Notes: generated from the letters alone by a model not told the origin. 64,000 bases of DNA from Blastococcus saxobsidens (GCF_002938435.1 NZ_POQT01000017.1:1-64000); one strand, 5' to 3'; positions 7,650 through 20,253 are shown, counted from the first letter of the stretch. Made by a program: numbers and translations.

Positions 7650-10057
7650 GGGGCGGTGGCCGACAGGCGCGGCAGCGCGAAGGCCGGCTTGGGAGCGGGG
7701 GCCGCGGCGATCGCGCCGTCCTCGCGGATCGGTACGCGAGGCCGCAGAAGGAGCCCCAGTGCCAGCACCAGGGTGTCCACGTTGCTGGCCATCGGGCCGA
7801 AGAACAGGCCCCAGAGGGCCATCGGCACGAGCAGGCACACCAGGCCAGAGGCCTGCCGGCGGGCGAGCTGCTCGGCCAGCCCGATCAGCACGAGCACCCC
7901 CGTGGCCAGGCCGAGCAGGGCGCCGGCCGGTCCGAGCGCCGCCCACAGGTCGGCGACGATCGAGTGCAGCTGCACCCCGCGGGCCAGCATGAAGTTCTCG
8001 ACGTAGCTCTCGGCCGTGGGGATGTTGGTCACCGCGATGCCGGCCTTCGCGAGCAGCAGGTCCTCGCTGTTGGGCACGGTGCCCAGCCCGAAGCCGAAGG
8101 GATGCGCCGGGAGCAGCGCCCAGGTCACCGTCCACTCGGGGCGACCGCCGAGCAGGAGGGAACCGGTCTGGGCGATCTGGGTGGCCGTCCGCTGCTGGAC
8201 CTCGGCGCCGAGCGCCCCGGCGAGCATGAGCTCGGTCAGCAGCCGGTAACCGCCGTAACCGATCGCGGCGACCACCGGCAGGGCCGGCCAGCGCCACCGC
8301 CGGTGCACCGGGCGGTCCGGCGCAGGTCGCCGTTGCCAGAGGACCAGCGCCGCCCCCACCACGCAGAAGCCGAAGGCGCTGCGGGCGTCGTTCGTGACGT
8401 TCAGGAGGGCGAGGACGCCGAGCGCGGCCGCACCGAGGGCTGGTCGGCGTGCGCCGACGGCCAGCGACAGCGCGATCACCATGAGCGGTGAGGAGAGCTG
8501 GAACTTCCAGAGGTTGGCCGTGCCGGCTGCGGAGCTGAGCTCGGTGAGCAGCATGCCGACCCCGAAGGCGATGCCGAGCACCGGTATCGGCAGCACCCCG
8601 CGTGCCCACAGCAGCACCCCGACCCCGCCCACGGCGCCGAGGACCGCCGACCCGCGGGCGGCAGCTTCGTACGGTGCGAAGCCGTGGTCGGGGGAGTACC
8701 ACCAGGCGAGCAGGGCCCCCGACAGCAGTCCGACGCCGGTGAGGACGAGCAGGAGGGTCATCCCGCGGTGCCGGCGCACGGCGGGCAACCAGAGCGGCAG
8801 CAGGGCCACCGCGGCGAGCAGACCTGCGGACAGGCCCATGGGCAGGGGGCGGGTGACACCGACCATCGTGGTGGCCACCACCGCGACGGCCCGGGATGCC
8901 GCGACCTGGGCGGCTGCGGGTACCGCACGATTCGGGGACGAGAGGTCGGTCGCCGCGCAGCGGCCGTCGAGCCACCGGGTCGCGTCTCCACGGAGACCGG
9001 CCAGCAGCACCGCCCGCGCACCGGCGTTCGCCGGCAGGAGGCCGTCGACCACCACCCCGGTGAGCGGAAGACCGGAGGAGTGCACGTCCTCCAGCGCTGA
9101 GCTGAGATCGGGAGCGGTCGTCGCCCGCCCGTCGGCGACGACGAGCACGCCATCCCACGGCCCGCCGCTCCCGCGCAGCTCGTGCGGGCGGAGCGCGATC
9201 AGCTCCAGACCCGGGGCGCTCAGCTCGGCGGCGAGCGGCCCGGTGTCCGTGGCCGCCCCCAGGAGGGCGATCCGCCGACCGGACCCGCCGGTGGGCCCCG
9301 GGCGCAGGGTCCATCGCAGCCGGATGATCTCCTCGGCCCGATCCGGCAGGTCGACCGACGACCGGCGCACTGCCCACGGGGAGCGGCGCCCCTCGACCGC
9401 GAGTGCCGCCCCGGGCAGCAGGCCGAGCACGGGCGCGTTGGTCAGGCGGGCCACGTCCCAGCGCCCGCGGACGCGGGGACGGCCCAGCTCCGCCAGGCCG
9501 GCGGCGACCGCCGCCGCACCGGCGCCGGCCGCTGCACCGAGCACGAGCAGGACGGCCGCCGGGCGGGAGGCCGGCACGGGTGCCGCGGCGTCCTCCACCA
9601 CGGTCACGGCCAGCTGCGGTCCGTCGTCGCCGGCGAAGAGTTCCACAGCGCTGCGCCGCGTCTCCTCGGCCACGGTCCGCGCCACGGCGGCCGCCTCGGC
9701 CGGTGTGCCCCGGGTGGAGACGAGGTGGAGGACGCTCGCGTCGCGGTCGACGGTGACTTCGAGGCCGGCGCCGGGCGATCCGCCCGGATCCAGGCGGTCG
9801 GCCACCCGGGCGAGAACGGACGACGACGACGCGAGCTCCGCCACCGAGGGCAGGACGGTCGTCCGCACCCGGGCGGCCGACGACGGGTCCTGCTCATCGG
9901 CGACGACCGCCGCGTCCACGTAGAGGGTTGCCTGCGCCTGGTAGGCGGCCGGGGTCAGCAGGGCGGCGGCAGCGGCCAGGAGCATGCCGACCGCACCGGC
10001 CGTGACCACCCAGACCCAGCGGCCGGCGATCGCCCGGGCGTAATCCCTCAGTTCCAC
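7646..10057 (-). CDS. Wzz-like / degenerate BY-kinase / O-antigen polymerase fusion
   Basis: 803 residues in three parts. Residues 1-190 are a Wzz-type chain-length domain: short cytoplasmic start, a TM helix (about 14-34), periplasmic helices, and a second TM helix (about 166-190). Residues 207-345 align with the kinase domain of the divergent BY-kinase: APVLGLLPG, AEEIIRLRWTLR, then RRIALLGAATDTGPLA where a Walker A should be, and GVLVVADGRATTAPDLSSAL with GVVVDGLLP. Lys/Ser of the P-loop and the Walker A' and B acidic residues are gone. From about 388 the protein is polytopic and resembles O-antigen ligase/polymerase proteins, with a large loop around HPFGFGLGTVPNSEDLL. It should polymerise the exported repeat units. 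GTG at 10057 follows GGGAGGGGG on the coding strand. Confidence 0.8.
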   Translation of the reverse strand: MELRDYARAIAGRWVWVVTAGAVGMLLAAAAALLTPAAYQAQATLYVDAAVVADEQDPSSAARVRTTVLPSVAELASSSSVLARVADRLDPGGSPGAGLEVTVDRDASVLHLVSTRGTPAEAAAVARTVAEETRRSAVELFAGDDGPQLAVTVVEDAAAPVPASRPAAVLLVLGAAAGAGAAAVAAGLAELGRPRVRGRWDVARLTNAPVLGLLPGAALAVEGRRSPWAVRRSSVDLPDRAEEIIRLRWTLRPGPTGGSGRRIALLGAATDTGPLAAELSAPGLELIALRPHELRGSGGPWDGVLVVADGRATTAPDLSSALEDVHSSGLPLTGVVVDGLLPANAGARAVLLAGLRGDATRWLDGRCAATDLSSPNRAVPAAAQVAASRAVAVVATTMVGVTRPLPMGLSAGLLAAVALLPLWLPAVRRHRGMTLLLVLTGVGLLSGALLAWWYSPDHGFAPYEAAARGSAVLGAVGGVGVLLWARGVLPIPVLGIAFGVGMLLTELSSAAGTANLWKFQLSSPLMVIALSLAVGARRPALGAAALGVLALLNVTNDARSAFGFCVVGAALVLWQRRPAPDRPVHRRWRWPALPVVAAIGYGGYRLLTELMLAGALGAEVQQRTATQIAQTGSLLLGGRPEWTVTWALLPAHPFGFGLGTVPNSEDLLLAKAGIAVTNIPTAESYVENFMLARGVQLHSIVADLWAALGPAGALLGLATGVLVLIGLAEQLARRQASGLVCLLVPMALWGLFFGPMASNVDTLVLALGLLLRPRVPIREDGAIAAAPAPKPAFALPRLSATAP

Positions 10058-10303
10058 GGTGCCCCCTCCCGGCGTCCGTGGGCCATCGTGTCGCACATCC
10101 CGTGCCGATCGGCCGGCTCGGCGGTGATCCGTGCCCCTGCATGACCCCATGGGGTGGCTCCGGCCCGTGCAGCGCCGCCCGTACGACGTCGCGAGCAGCA
10201 CACTCGCGTGCATTGAGCCGGCCGGCGCAGGGCCGGACGGCCCCGTGCGTCCCGGGCGGCAGCGTCCCGCTGCGCCCGTGTGCACAGACGAGGAGTGCCA
10301 GTC
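10058..10303. promoter_or_regulatory. Divergent promoter region of the two polysaccharide operons
   Basis: The 246 bp between the polymerase fusion and the BY-kinase must hold both promoters. It contains a perfect 12-bp palindrome, ACCCCATGGGGT (10144-10155), and an inverted repeat CGCGAG / CTCGCG (10190-10195 and 10203-10208). Either could be an operator that controls both directions. I did not find a convincing -35/-10 pair. Confidence 0.4.
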
Positions 10304-11731
10304 GTGAACACCCGAGGTGCGTTGCACGTCCTTCGCCGGCGGTGGACCGCGGTCCTCGCCACGACCGTGGTCGGCCTGCTCGGTGGGCTGGTGTACTCCG
10401 CGACGGCGCCGGTCACCCACGAAGCCACAGCAGGGGCCTTCTTCTCGCTCGTCTCGGGCAGCTCGGCCTCGGACCTGGTGCAGGGATCGACGTACGCCCA
10501 GAACCAGGTGGAGTCCTTCGCCCAGCTGGCCAGGACCCCGGAGGTCCTCCAGCCGGTCATCGACGAGCTGGGGTTGGCCGCGACCCCGGCCCAGCTCGCC
10601 GCCCAGATCGAGCCGACCGTGCCGACGGGCACCGTGATCGTCCAGGTGACGGCGACCGACGAGTCCGCCGAGCGCAGTGCCGCGCTGGCCAACGCGGTGA
10701 TCATCTCGCTGTCCGACGTCGTCGAGCGGATCGCCCCGAAGGACGAGGGCGGCCGGTCGACCGTCGTGGCCACCACGGTGGCCCCCGCGGAGGTCCCGAC
10801 CGCTCCGGCGTCGCCGGACGTGCCCCTGGCCGTCGTCGCCGGTCTCGTACTGGGCCTGCTCGCCGGGTTCGCGCTCGCCTGGCTGCTGGAGGCCTTCGAC
10901 ACGCGGGTCCGCGACGCCGAGGTGGTGGCGGAGCTGACCGACCTCCCGGTCGTCGGCAGCCTGCCGGCCTGGCCGGCGGACAGCGGGCAGGTGGTGGTGA
11001 CCGCTGCGCCGCACAGCCCGGCGGCGGAGAGCTTCCGCCAGCTGCGTACCAACCTGGAGTTCCTCCGCGTGGGCGAGGGGGGCGTCCTCGACGAGGGACG
11101 GGCCCAGGTCCTCGCCGTGACCTCGGCGCTGTCCGGTGAGGGCAAGTCGACGGTGTCCGTGAACCTGGCCGCGACCCTGGCCGAGACCGGCGCGCGGGTC
11201 CTTCTCGTGGATGCCGACCTCCGTCGTCCGGCGGTGGCCGGCGTGCTCGGGATCGAGGGCGGTGTCGGGCTGACCACCGTGCTGGCCGGCCAGGCCGACG
11301 TCGAGGACGTCGTCCAGGAATGGGGCCCGGTCGGGCTGCACGTGCTGCCCTCCGGCGCCGTCCCGCCGAACCCGGCCGAGCTGCTGAGCTCGCCGGCGAT
11401 GCGCGCACTGATGGCCCGGCTGCGCGGCACGTACCAGTACGTGGTCGTCGACACGACACCCGTGCTGCCGGTGGCTGACGCGACCGTGCTCTCCCGGGTC
11501 GTGGACGGGATGATCGTGGTGGCCAACGCCCGCCGGGTCCGCCGGCGCCAGGTGGGCCAGACCCTGGCCGGTCTGGCCCAGGTCTCCGCCCGCGTCCTCG
11601 GGGTCGTCCTCAACCAGGTGCGCCGCGACGAGGAGGCGTACTCCTACGCGCGCACGCCCTCCGCGGCGGAGCCGGCCGACGGCGCCCTGCAGGCGAGCGC
11701 GGACCCCGTCGCCCGCCAGCCGGTCGGGTGA
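10304..11731 (+). CDS. Polysaccharide-biosynthesis tyrosine autokinase (Wzc/CpsCD-like BY-kinase)
   Basis: 475 residues. A Wzz domain lies between TM helices at about 14-32 and 175-195, followed by a cytoplasmic kinase domain with LPVVGSLP, AESFRQLRTNLEFL, Walker A SALSGEGKST (about 274-283), Walker A' VLLVDADLRRP (about 299-309) and Walker B YVVVDTTPV. The tail has two tyrosines (about 446 and 448, EEAYSYAR), a small cluster for a BY-kinase. Such kinases autophosphorylate and set chain length and export with the polymerase. GTG at 10304 is chosen because GAGGAG lies 8 bases upstream; GTG at 10280 lacks a site. It overlaps its phosphatase by 4 bp. Confidence 0.9.
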   Translation: MNTRGALHVLRRRWTAVLATTVVGLLGGLVYSATAPVTHEATAGAFFSLVSGSSASDLVQGSTYAQNQVESFAQLARTPEVLQPVIDELGLAATPAQLAAQIEPTVPTGTVIVQVTATDESAERSAALANAVIISLSDVVERIAPKDEGGRSTVVATTVAPAEVPTAPASPDVPLAVVAGLVLGLLAGFALAWLLEAFDTRVRDAEVVAELTDLPVVGSLPAWPADSGQVVVTAAPHSPAAESFRQLRTNLEFLRVGEGGVLDEGRAQVLAVTSALSGEGKSTVSVNLAATLAETGARVLLVDADLRRPAVAGVLGIEGGVGLTTVLAGQADVEDVVQEWGPVGLHVLPSGAVPPNPAELLSSPAMRALMARLRGTYQYVVVDTTPVLPVADATVLSRVVDGMIVVANARRVRRRQVGQTLAGLAQVSARVLGVVLNQVRRDEEAYSYARTPSAAEPADGALQASADPVARQPVG

Positions 11732-12312
11732 GCGGCACCGGAGTAGGGCCGCTGCTCGTCGTGTGCACGGGCAACATCTGCCGTTCGCCGGCCGCAGAGC
11801 TGCTGCTCCGCGCAGGCCTGGGGGACGACGCCGGCATCGCCGTCGCCAGTGCCGGCCTCGACGCCCGTGCCGGTGAACCGCTCGCGCCGCCGACGGCCCG
11901 GCTGCTGGCCGCGCGCGGGCTAGAGCCCGGTGGCTTCGTCGCCCGTCAGCTGGAGCCGGCGCTCCTGCGCACGGCCGGGGTGGTGCTGACCATGACGCGC
12001 GCCCAGCGCTCGGCGGTGGTGGCCCAGGCCCCGGCCACCGTCCGCCGGGCGTTCACGCTGCACGAGTTCGCCGGGCTGGCCCGGTTGTCGGGCGCCCTTG
12101 CGGGCGACGGTGGGCCCGCGGGCCGGCTGTCCGCCCTCGTCGCGGCGGCGCCCCGGCTGCGCGCCCTGCGCACCGGCGCCCGGGACGACGACATCGAGGA
12201 TCCCTACCGGAGGTCCGAGGAGACGTTCGTGCGTGTGCTGACTCGGATCGAGTCCGACGTGGCCACGCTCCTCGACGTCCTGACCCCCGGGTTCGTCAGC
12301 GACTCTGCGTGA
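11728..12312 (+). CDS. Low-molecular-weight protein-tyrosine phosphatase
   Basis: The P-loop VCTGNICRSP is at residues 12-21 (nucleophile Cys13, Arg19), and the general acid lies in EDPYRRS near residue 158. At 194 residues it is longer than the usual 150 or so because of an insertion around 110-145. It should dephosphorylate the tyrosine cluster of the kinase encoded just upstream; the GTGA overlap of the two genes couples their translation. This kinase/phosphatase pairing is standard for exopolysaccharide loci. Confidence 0.92.
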   Translation: MSGTGVGPLLVVCTGNICRSPAAELLLRAGLGDDAGIAVASAGLDARAGEPLAPPTARLLAARGLEPGGFVARQLEPALLRTAGVVLTMTRAQRSAVVAQAPATVRRAFTLHEFAGLARLSGALAGDGGPAGRLSALVAAAPRLRALRTGARDDDIEDPYRRSEETFVRVLTRIESDVATLLDVLTPGFVSDSA

Positions 12313-12388
12313 GGGGGCGCGCCTGGTCGGGCCCTACTCGGTCCCGCACCATCAGGTGAATGACCCCTCGGGGCGATGACAGTACGTA

Positions 12389-12415
12389 GTCAGTCCTGGT
12401 GGACTGGTCACTGAC
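12389..12415 (+). promoter_or_regulatory. Weak inverted repeat ahead of the cytidylyltransferase gene
   Basis: GTCAGT (12389-12394) and ACTGAC (12410-12415) are separated by 15 bases in the 136-bp gap before the next gene. The gap interrupts the operon, so an independent promoter is likely here; no clear -10 box is visible. Confidence 0.25.
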
Positions 12416-12448
12416 ATCGGCAGTGGACTGCCACGGGGGAGATGCAGC

Positions 12449-12931
12449 ATGACTCGAGTCGTCGGCTACGCGCCGGGCGCGTACGACCTGTTCCACGTCG
12501 GACACCTCAACCTGCTCCGGCATGCGGCCCAGCACTGCGACCACCTCATCGCGGGTGTCGTCGCCGACGAGGTGCTCGTGCAGACTAAGGGGCGGGCGCC
12601 GCTCATCCCGCTGGCCGAGCGGATGGACATCGTCCGCAGCCTGCGCATCGTCGACCAGGTGCACGCCGAGGTGGTGCCCGACAAGCTGGACACCTGGCGC
12701 GAGGTGGGCTTCGACGTCATCTTCAAGGGCGATGACTGGCGCGGCAGCGAGAAGGGCCGCCGGCTCGAGCGGGACTTCGCCGCCGTCGGCGTCGAGGTCC
12801 GCTACTTCCCGTACACCGTGCACACCTCGAGCACGGCGCTGCGCCGTGCCCTGGCCGCCCTCGAAGGGGCTGCGGTGCGCGAGTCCCACAGGGCGCAGGC
12901 CATGGCCTTCGCCCACGACCGCCGGAGCTGA
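12449..12931 (+). CDS. Adenylyltransferase/cytidylyltransferase family protein (TagD-like)
   Basis: 160 residues, a single nucleotidyltransferase domain. GYAPGAYDLFHVGHLNLL carries the HxGH nucleotide-binding motif (HVGH at about 17-20); IFKGDDW follows in the middle, and TVHTSSTALRR stands where TagD has its RTEGISTT motif. It probably makes a CDP- or ADP-activated alcohol, for example CDP-glycerol, for decorating the polysaccharide. The altered last motif means substrate is uncertain. GGGGGAG lies upstream of the ATG. Confidence 0.82.
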   Translation: MTRVVGYAPGAYDLFHVGHLNLLRHAAQHCDHLIAGVVADEVLVQTKGRAPLIPLAERMDIVRSLRIVDQVHAEVVPDKLDTWREVGFDVIFKGDDWRGSEKGRRLERDFAAVGVEVRYFPYTVHTSSTALRRALAALEGAAVRESHRAQAMAFAHDRRS

Positions 12932-13091
12932 CGCGATGGCGTCGCCGACCGGCGACGGCGACCGGCCGGCCCGCGGTCGACTGCCCCGTTGGGGGTGGTG
13001 CCGCGGCTGGACCGTTGGAAAAGCGCCCGTCCACCGGTGGACTGACGTGAGGACCGGGGCCCCGTCGGGGTCGGGCCGGAGGGGCTGGGCG

Positions 13092-13850
13092 ATGACCGTG
13101 GACACCAAGACCGGACCGTCGGTGCGCGCGCGCATCGCATCGGTCGGCCCGATGCCGCTGCTGGCGGCATTGGTGGCGGTGGACCTCGCGCTCGTCGTCA
13201 CCTCGGTCGTCCGCCTCGTCACGGCCGGGCCCGACGACGGCGACCCGTGGCTGCTCGAGACCGACCGCGGGGTCGCGGAGTTCGCCGGTTACGCGCAGCA
13301 GGCGGCTCTCGTCGTCCTGCTGCTGGCCCTGTGCCGGCTCACCGGGCACCTGGTCTGGGTCGCCTACGCCCTGGTCTTCCTCGGCGCCCTGGCCGACGAC
13401 TACCTGCGCCTGCACGAGAGCAAGGGCGCCTGGCTGGCCGAGCAGTTGTCGCAGGACCTCTGGTTCCCGGCCGACGGGTTCCTGGGCCTGCGCGCCAACG
13501 ACCTCGGCGAGATGATCGTCTGGGGCCTGCTGGGCGTGGTGCCCATCCTCGCCGCCATCCTCCTGCACCGGCGCAGCGACGGCTGGAACCGCCGGGCCAG
13601 CCTCGGCATGGCCGCCCTCCTCGGGGCCTACGTCTTCTTCGGCGCCGTCCTGGACCAGGTCCACGTGCTGTTCCTCGGGAGCTGGCTCGGCGACGTCGTC
13701 GGGACGCTCGAGGACGGCGGGGAACTGCTGGTCCTCAGTGCCTCCGTCGGCTACGTCGTCGGCCGTCTCCTCGCAGCCGGCCGGCACCGGACGCCGCAGC
13801 TGCCGGAGTCGACGCCGGTGCCCGAAGCCGTGATGGCACCAGGCAGGTGA
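13092..13850 (+). CDS. Polytopic membrane protein of unknown function
   Basis: 252 residues with about six hydrophobic segments (for example LLAALVAVDLALVVTSVVRL and MIVWGLLGVVPILAAILL) and conserved-looking polar patches DDYLRLHESKGAWLAEQL and FLGLRANDLGEM between them. I do not recognise the family. It lies between the TagD-like gene and an acyltransferase and overlaps the latter by 4 bp (GTGA), so it probably works in polysaccharide modification. The ATG at 13092 is preceded by GGAGGGG with 7 bases spacing. Confidence 0.75.
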   Translation: MTVDTKTGPSVRARIASVGPMPLLAALVAVDLALVVTSVVRLVTAGPDDGDPWLLETDRGVAEFAGYAQQAALVVLLLALCRLTGHLVWVAYALVFLGALADDYLRLHESKGAWLAEQLSQDLWFPADGFLGLRANDLGEMIVWGLLGVVPILAAILLHRRSDGWNRRASLGMAALLGAYVFFGAVLDQVHVLFLGSWLGDVVGTLEDGGELLVLSASVGYVVGRLLAAGRHRTPQLPESTPVPEAVMAPGR

Positions 13851-14980
13851 CCGGGACCGTCGCGGTCGTCCGGTCCGCGGTGCCCGGGGACGACCGGCAG
13901 TTCCTGCCCGCGCTCGACGGGCTCCGGGCGGTGGCCGCTCTCCTGGTGGTCGGCTACCACGCCGCACTGACGACCTGGCCCCTCGACGTGGGCTGGGCCG
14001 GCGTGGCGATCTTCTTCGTCCTGAGCGGCTACCTCATCACCCGGCTCTCGCTCGCCGACGAAGCGGGGCGGGGGTTCTCCTTCCGGGGATTCTGGATCCG
14101 CCGGGTCGCCCGCATAGTCCCGCTCTACCTGCTCGCCGTGGCCGCGTTCATGGTCCTGCCCTTCGTCGGCGAAGGTGGCGGTTGGTCGACGGTCGCACGA
14201 ACCCTGCCGTACTACCTGACCTTCAACGGGGAGTTCGTCGAGGACGGCCCGATGAGCGTCGCCTGGTCACTCGGCATCGAGGAGAAGTTCTACCTGCTCT
14301 GGCCGATCGTGGCCTTCGCGCTGTTCGCCGGACGTCGTGGCCGCCTGCCGGCCACGGGTACCGCAGCGGTGCTGTGCCTGGTGACCGCCGTCCTGCTGCC
14401 CGTCCCGGGGCTCAGCGGCTATGCCGGTCTCCTCGTGGGGGCAGCGCTGGCCTTCCTGGAGCGCCGCTGCGGCTGGGTGGCGGACGGGCTGCCGGGTGCC
14501 CTCGCACGGCCGGTCGCCGGCTGGCTGAGCACCCTGGCCGTCGCCGGCGTGCTCGTCGCCGCGAACGTCCCGGCCGACGACTCCGTCGTCTACCTGCTCC
14601 TCTGCCCATTGGTGGCCGTCCTGCTCCTGCACCTGGTGCACGGCCGTTCCGCGGTGACGCGGTTCCTCGGCACCGCCCCGATGCGGTGGCTGGGCCGGCG
14701 CAGCTACGGGATCTACCTGCTGCACACGCTGGCCCTCACGGTGTGCGCGAAGGCGCTGCCCGCCGGCCTGCCCGCCCGCGACCTGTGGGTCGGCGCCGGG
14801 TGCCTGGCGCTCACCCTCGTGGTCAGCGACGTGGCCCACCGGCTGGTCGAGCGGCCCTTCATCCGCCTCGGCCGTGAGTGGTCGCGGAGTGCGGAGGCGG
14901 ACCGGGCACCGGGGGTCGGTGCCCGGGTGGAGCTCGGGCGGGTCCCCGGTAGCCGGGCGTCGCGGCGGCACCAGGGCTAA
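13847..14980 (+). CDS. Acyltransferase 3 family protein (OafA/YrhL-like)
   Basis: 377 residues, about ten TM segments. The N-terminus FLPALDGLRAVAALLVVGYHA holds the family's RAVA...H motif, followed by FFVLSGYLITR, FWIRRVARIVPLY and SVAWSLGIEEKFYLLWP. The C-terminal RRSYGIYLLHT and LVERPFIRL are also typical. It should transfer an acetyl or other acyl group onto the exported sugar at the membrane. GTG at 13847 overlaps the upstream stop as GTGA. Confidence 0.92.
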   Translation: MTGTVAVVRSAVPGDDRQFLPALDGLRAVAALLVVGYHAALTTWPLDVGWAGVAIFFVLSGYLITRLSLADEAGRGFSFRGFWIRRVARIVPLYLLAVAAFMVLPFVGEGGGWSTVARTLPYYLTFNGEFVEDGPMSVAWSLGIEEKFYLLWPIVAFALFAGRRGRLPATGTAAVLCLVTAVLLPVPGLSGYAGLLVGAALAFLERRCGWVADGLPGALARPVAGWLSTLAVAGVLVAANVPADDSVVYLLLCPLVAVLLLHLVHGRSAVTRFLGTAPMRWLGRRSYGIYLLHTLALTVCAKALPAGLPARDLWVGAGCLALTLVVSDVAHRLVERPFIRLGREWSRSAEADRAPGVGARVELGRVPGSRASRRHQG

Positions 14981-15047
14981 CCTGGCTGTCCGGCCCTCCG
15001 CGCATCCGGCGCGGCGTGTGCGGCCGACGGAACCCAGGAGATTCTGC

Positions 15048-18592
<3,545 letters not shown>

Positions 18593-18593
<1 letters not shown>

Positions 18594-18648
18594 CAGCCGC
18601 GGCGGGCGCCACCGCGCGAGGCGCGGAACGCGCGCGCACGGCGGCTGT
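18593..18648 (+). terminator. Terminator hairpin after mfd
   Basis: ACAGCCGC (18593-18600, starting within the stop codon) pairs with GCGGCTGT (18641-18648), with further GCGCG/CGCGC pairing inside. A second, weaker hairpin, CCTGCC / GGCAGG, spans 18661-18694. Confidence 0.65.
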
Positions 18649-18818
18649 CTGCGGGGTCGCCCTGCCTCCCGAGCTGCGGCCCGACGGGGGCAGGACGCGG
18701 GGGCCCGGCCGACGGGGCCTCACCCGTTGGGATCGGACGGGGTGCCGGCGCCCGGCGCGGTGCGCGAGAGTCGGCGGTGCGCGCTCGTCCGACGTGTGGT
18801 GAACAGGGGGATTCCGCT

Positions 18819-20198
18819 GTGCGCACTGACCATGACCACCAGGCTCTGCCTGCGCGGACTGCGTTCGCGCGCCGCGCGTTCCAGGCCAAGTCGGCGACGA
18901 TCCGCCGTCGCAGCGGAGCCTTCCTCGACGAGCTGATGACCCAGCAGGCCCTGCCGCCCGAGGCGCTGCGGGACCTCCAGTGGGACCGGGCGGCCCGGCT
19001 CCTGCGCTGGGCCACCGAGGCCACCGCCTTCTACCCGGCGCACTACGCGCGTGCCGGTGTCGACGTCCCTGCCGTCCGCGGGTGGGACGACTGGGAGGCG
19101 ATCCCGCTCATCGACCGCACCGTCGTCAAGGACCACGCCGCGGACTTCCCCTCCACGGAAGCCGTCGGTGGGAACATCCGCGAGGCCAGGACCGGTGGCA
19201 GCACCGGGCAGCCGCTGCGCACCATGCAGGATGCTCGCGTCCCCTCGCTGGCGCTGGCCTGGCGGATGTACTCCTGGTGGGGCGTCCAGCCGTGGGACGA
19301 CCTGGCCCGGATCGGGAAGTGGGGCTTCGGTCGGAGGGACGCCCTGAAGAACGGCGTCCAGTGGTGGCCCTCACGCCAGACCTACCTGGACGCCGCCCTG
19401 CTGGGCCAGGAGTCGATGCGCGCGTTCCACCGGCGCATCAGCGCGTCCCGGCCGGCCCTCCTCGAGGGTTATGTCGGCTCGATGCTGGAGTTCGCCGACT
19501 TCCTCGAGGATGAGGGTCTGCAGGCCCCGCGCCTCGCCGCGGTCGCGACGACCGCGGCGCCGCTCACCACGTCGGTCCGCCGGCGGCTGGAGTCCTTCTT
19601 CGACGCCCCCGTGTACGACGAGTACCGCTGCTCCGAGTTCGGCTGGATGGCGGGTGAGTGCCGCGAGCGCAGGGGCCTGCACCTGTTCGCCGACGTCCGC
19701 CTCGTGGAGGTGGTCGACGAGCAGGGCCGGCGTCTCCCGCCGGGTGAGGTCGGCGACCTCGTCGTCACCGATCTCAGCAACCGCGTGTTCCCGCTCATCC
19801 GCTACAAGATCGGCGACCGGGGTGCGCTGGTCGAGGAGCAGTGCAGCTGCGGGGTCACGCTCCCTCTGATGCGCCAGCCGGAGGGCCGTTCCACCGACGT
19901 GCTCCGGCTGCCGAGCGGCAAGGCGGTCGGGCACCGGCTCATGGCCATGTTCAGCGGCCACCCCGACAGCGTGCGCCTGTTCCAGATCCACCAGCGTGCC
20001 GACCACTCGATCGTCGTCCGTGTCGTTCCCGGACCCGTCGCCGACCACCGGGTCCACGTCGAGGCCGCGGTCGAGGACCTGCGCCGGCGCATCGGCTACG
20101 AGGTGCCGGTCACGACGGAGTACGTGGACCAGTTGCCGTTCACCGGCGGGAAGGTCAAGTACGTGGTCTCCGACGTCGCCGCCCCGGTTCCGGCCTGA
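18819..20198 (+). CDS. CapK/phenylacetate-CoA ligase-like adenylate-forming enzyme
   Basis: 459 residues. RTGGSTGQPL is the P-loop-like AMP-binding motif, YDEYRCSEFGWMAGEC the A5-type region, and IRYKIGDRG the hinge region with the adenylate-contacting Asp. GGKVKYVVSD at the end has the lysine position used in CoA ligases. Proteins of this branch (CapK) are common in capsule loci and activate a carboxylate through an acyl-adenylate; the substrate is unknown. GTG at 18819 is chosen because AGGGGG ends 8 bases before it. It is separated from the other sugar genes by mfd, so its link to them is inferred from family. Confidence 0.82.
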   Translation: MRTDHDHQALPARTAFARRAFQAKSATIRRRSGAFLDELMTQQALPPEALRDLQWDRAARLLRWATEATAFYPAHYARAGVDVPAVRGWDDWEAIPLIDRTVVKDHAADFPSTEAVGGNIREARTGGSTGQPLRTMQDARVPSLALAWRMYSWWGVQPWDDLARIGKWGFGRRDALKNGVQWWPSRQTYLDAALLGQESMRAFHRRISASRPALLEGYVGSMLEFADFLEDEGLQAPRLAAVATTAAPLTTSVRRRLESFFDAPVYDEYRCSEFGWMAGECRERRGLHLFADVRLVEVVDEQGRRLPPGEVGDLVVTDLSNRVFPLIRYKIGDRGALVEEQCSCGVTLPLMRQPEGRSTDVLRLPSGKAVGHRLMAMFSGHPDSVRLFQIHQRADHSIVVRVVPGPVADHRVHVEAAVEDLRRRIGYEVPVTTEYVDQLPFTGGKVKYVVSDVAAPVPA

Positions 20199-20253
20199 CC
20201 GGAGCGGGCGACGCCTGCGGCGCGGATCACGCGTGGTGTGGGAGTCTCCCGGC

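Noticed and set aside
7650-9377. Upstream extension of the minus-strand GT2 to 937 codons
   Set aside because: The extension lies wholly within the polymerase fusion gene in another frame; the ATGA overlap gives a clear start at 7649.
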